This document shows positions 6,396 to 6,420 of a stretch of 6,420 nt of DNA, in pieces; the first letter of the stretch is position 1; the number at the start of each line of letters is the position of its first letter. The stretch lies in the NCBI GenBank assembly GCA_016795125.1, contig JAEUIG010000041.1:1-6420 (forward strand), in the 5' to 3' direction. The DNA comes from Planctomycetaceae bacterium. GTDB lineage: Bacteria > Planctomycetota > Planctomycetia > Planctomycetales > Planctomycetaceae. A program made the position numbers and the translations under genes. The notes under the pieces were generated by a model. The model searched no databases. It was not told where the DNA came from and worked only from the letters and a program-made list of their open reading frames with translations.

Positions 6396-6420
6396 ATGGA
6401 CCACGGCGGGTGTCCAATGC
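6396..6420 (+). CDS. Possible start of a further gene, cut by the window edge
   Basis: ATG at 6396 follows AAGG with a 5-base spacer and stays open for the 8 codons that remain (MDHGGCPM). This is too short to identify and could be chance. The preceding 6338-6395 shows no clear terminator for proA. Confidence 0.2.

Overview
The window is GC-rich bacterial DNA. A planctomycete source is the best guess, though this is an inference. It rests on a secreted DUF6263-like protein (a family I associate with Planctomycetes), a family-typical phytanoyl-CoA dioxygenase, a MoxR ATPase, very GC-rich third codon positions, and intergenic inverted repeats of a kind I associate with planctomycete chromosomes. 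There are no tRNA or rRNA genes, CRISPR arrays, transposase genes or phage genes.

Layout: (1) 98-928 (+), a phytanoyl-CoA dioxygenase-family Fe(II)/2-oxoglutarate oxygenase. (2) 929-1219, a 291-bp gap with a short hairpin repeat (copy 1 of a dispersed element) and a large imperfect inverted repeat with a third, deleted copy. (3) 1220-2164 (+), a secreted DUF6263-like protein. (4) 2165-2294, a convergent gap filled mostly by a 99-bp element with perfect 16-bp inverted ends. (5) 2295-3650 (-), a WbpA-type UDP-N-acetylglucosamine 6-dehydrogenase. (6) 3651-3893, a divergent intergenic region with a 13-bp direct repeat and several hairpins. (7) 3894-4910 (+), a full-length MoxR AAA+ ATPase reading frame broken by one in-frame TAG at 4311-4313. 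(8) 4911-5077, a gap carrying copy 2 of the dispersed element. (9) 5078-6337 (+), proA, glutamate-5-semialdehyde dehydrogenase of proline biosynthesis. (10) 6338-6420, a short tail with a possible next gene start.

The genes do not form one pathway. They look like independent housekeeping and envelope genes separated by repeat-bearing spacers: proline synthesis (proA), nucleotide-sugar oxidation for surface polysaccharide (the dehydrogenase), a secreted protein of unknown role, an oxygenase of unknown substrate and a chaperone-like ATPase. No operon can be shown.

The strongest unusual signal is the amber codon inside moxR. It sits between Walker B and sensor 1, where the family normally has Glu, and one base change from GAG explains it. 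The second is the set of at least three different small repeat elements, one in nearly every intergenic gap. I see no evidence for a wholly new biological system here.
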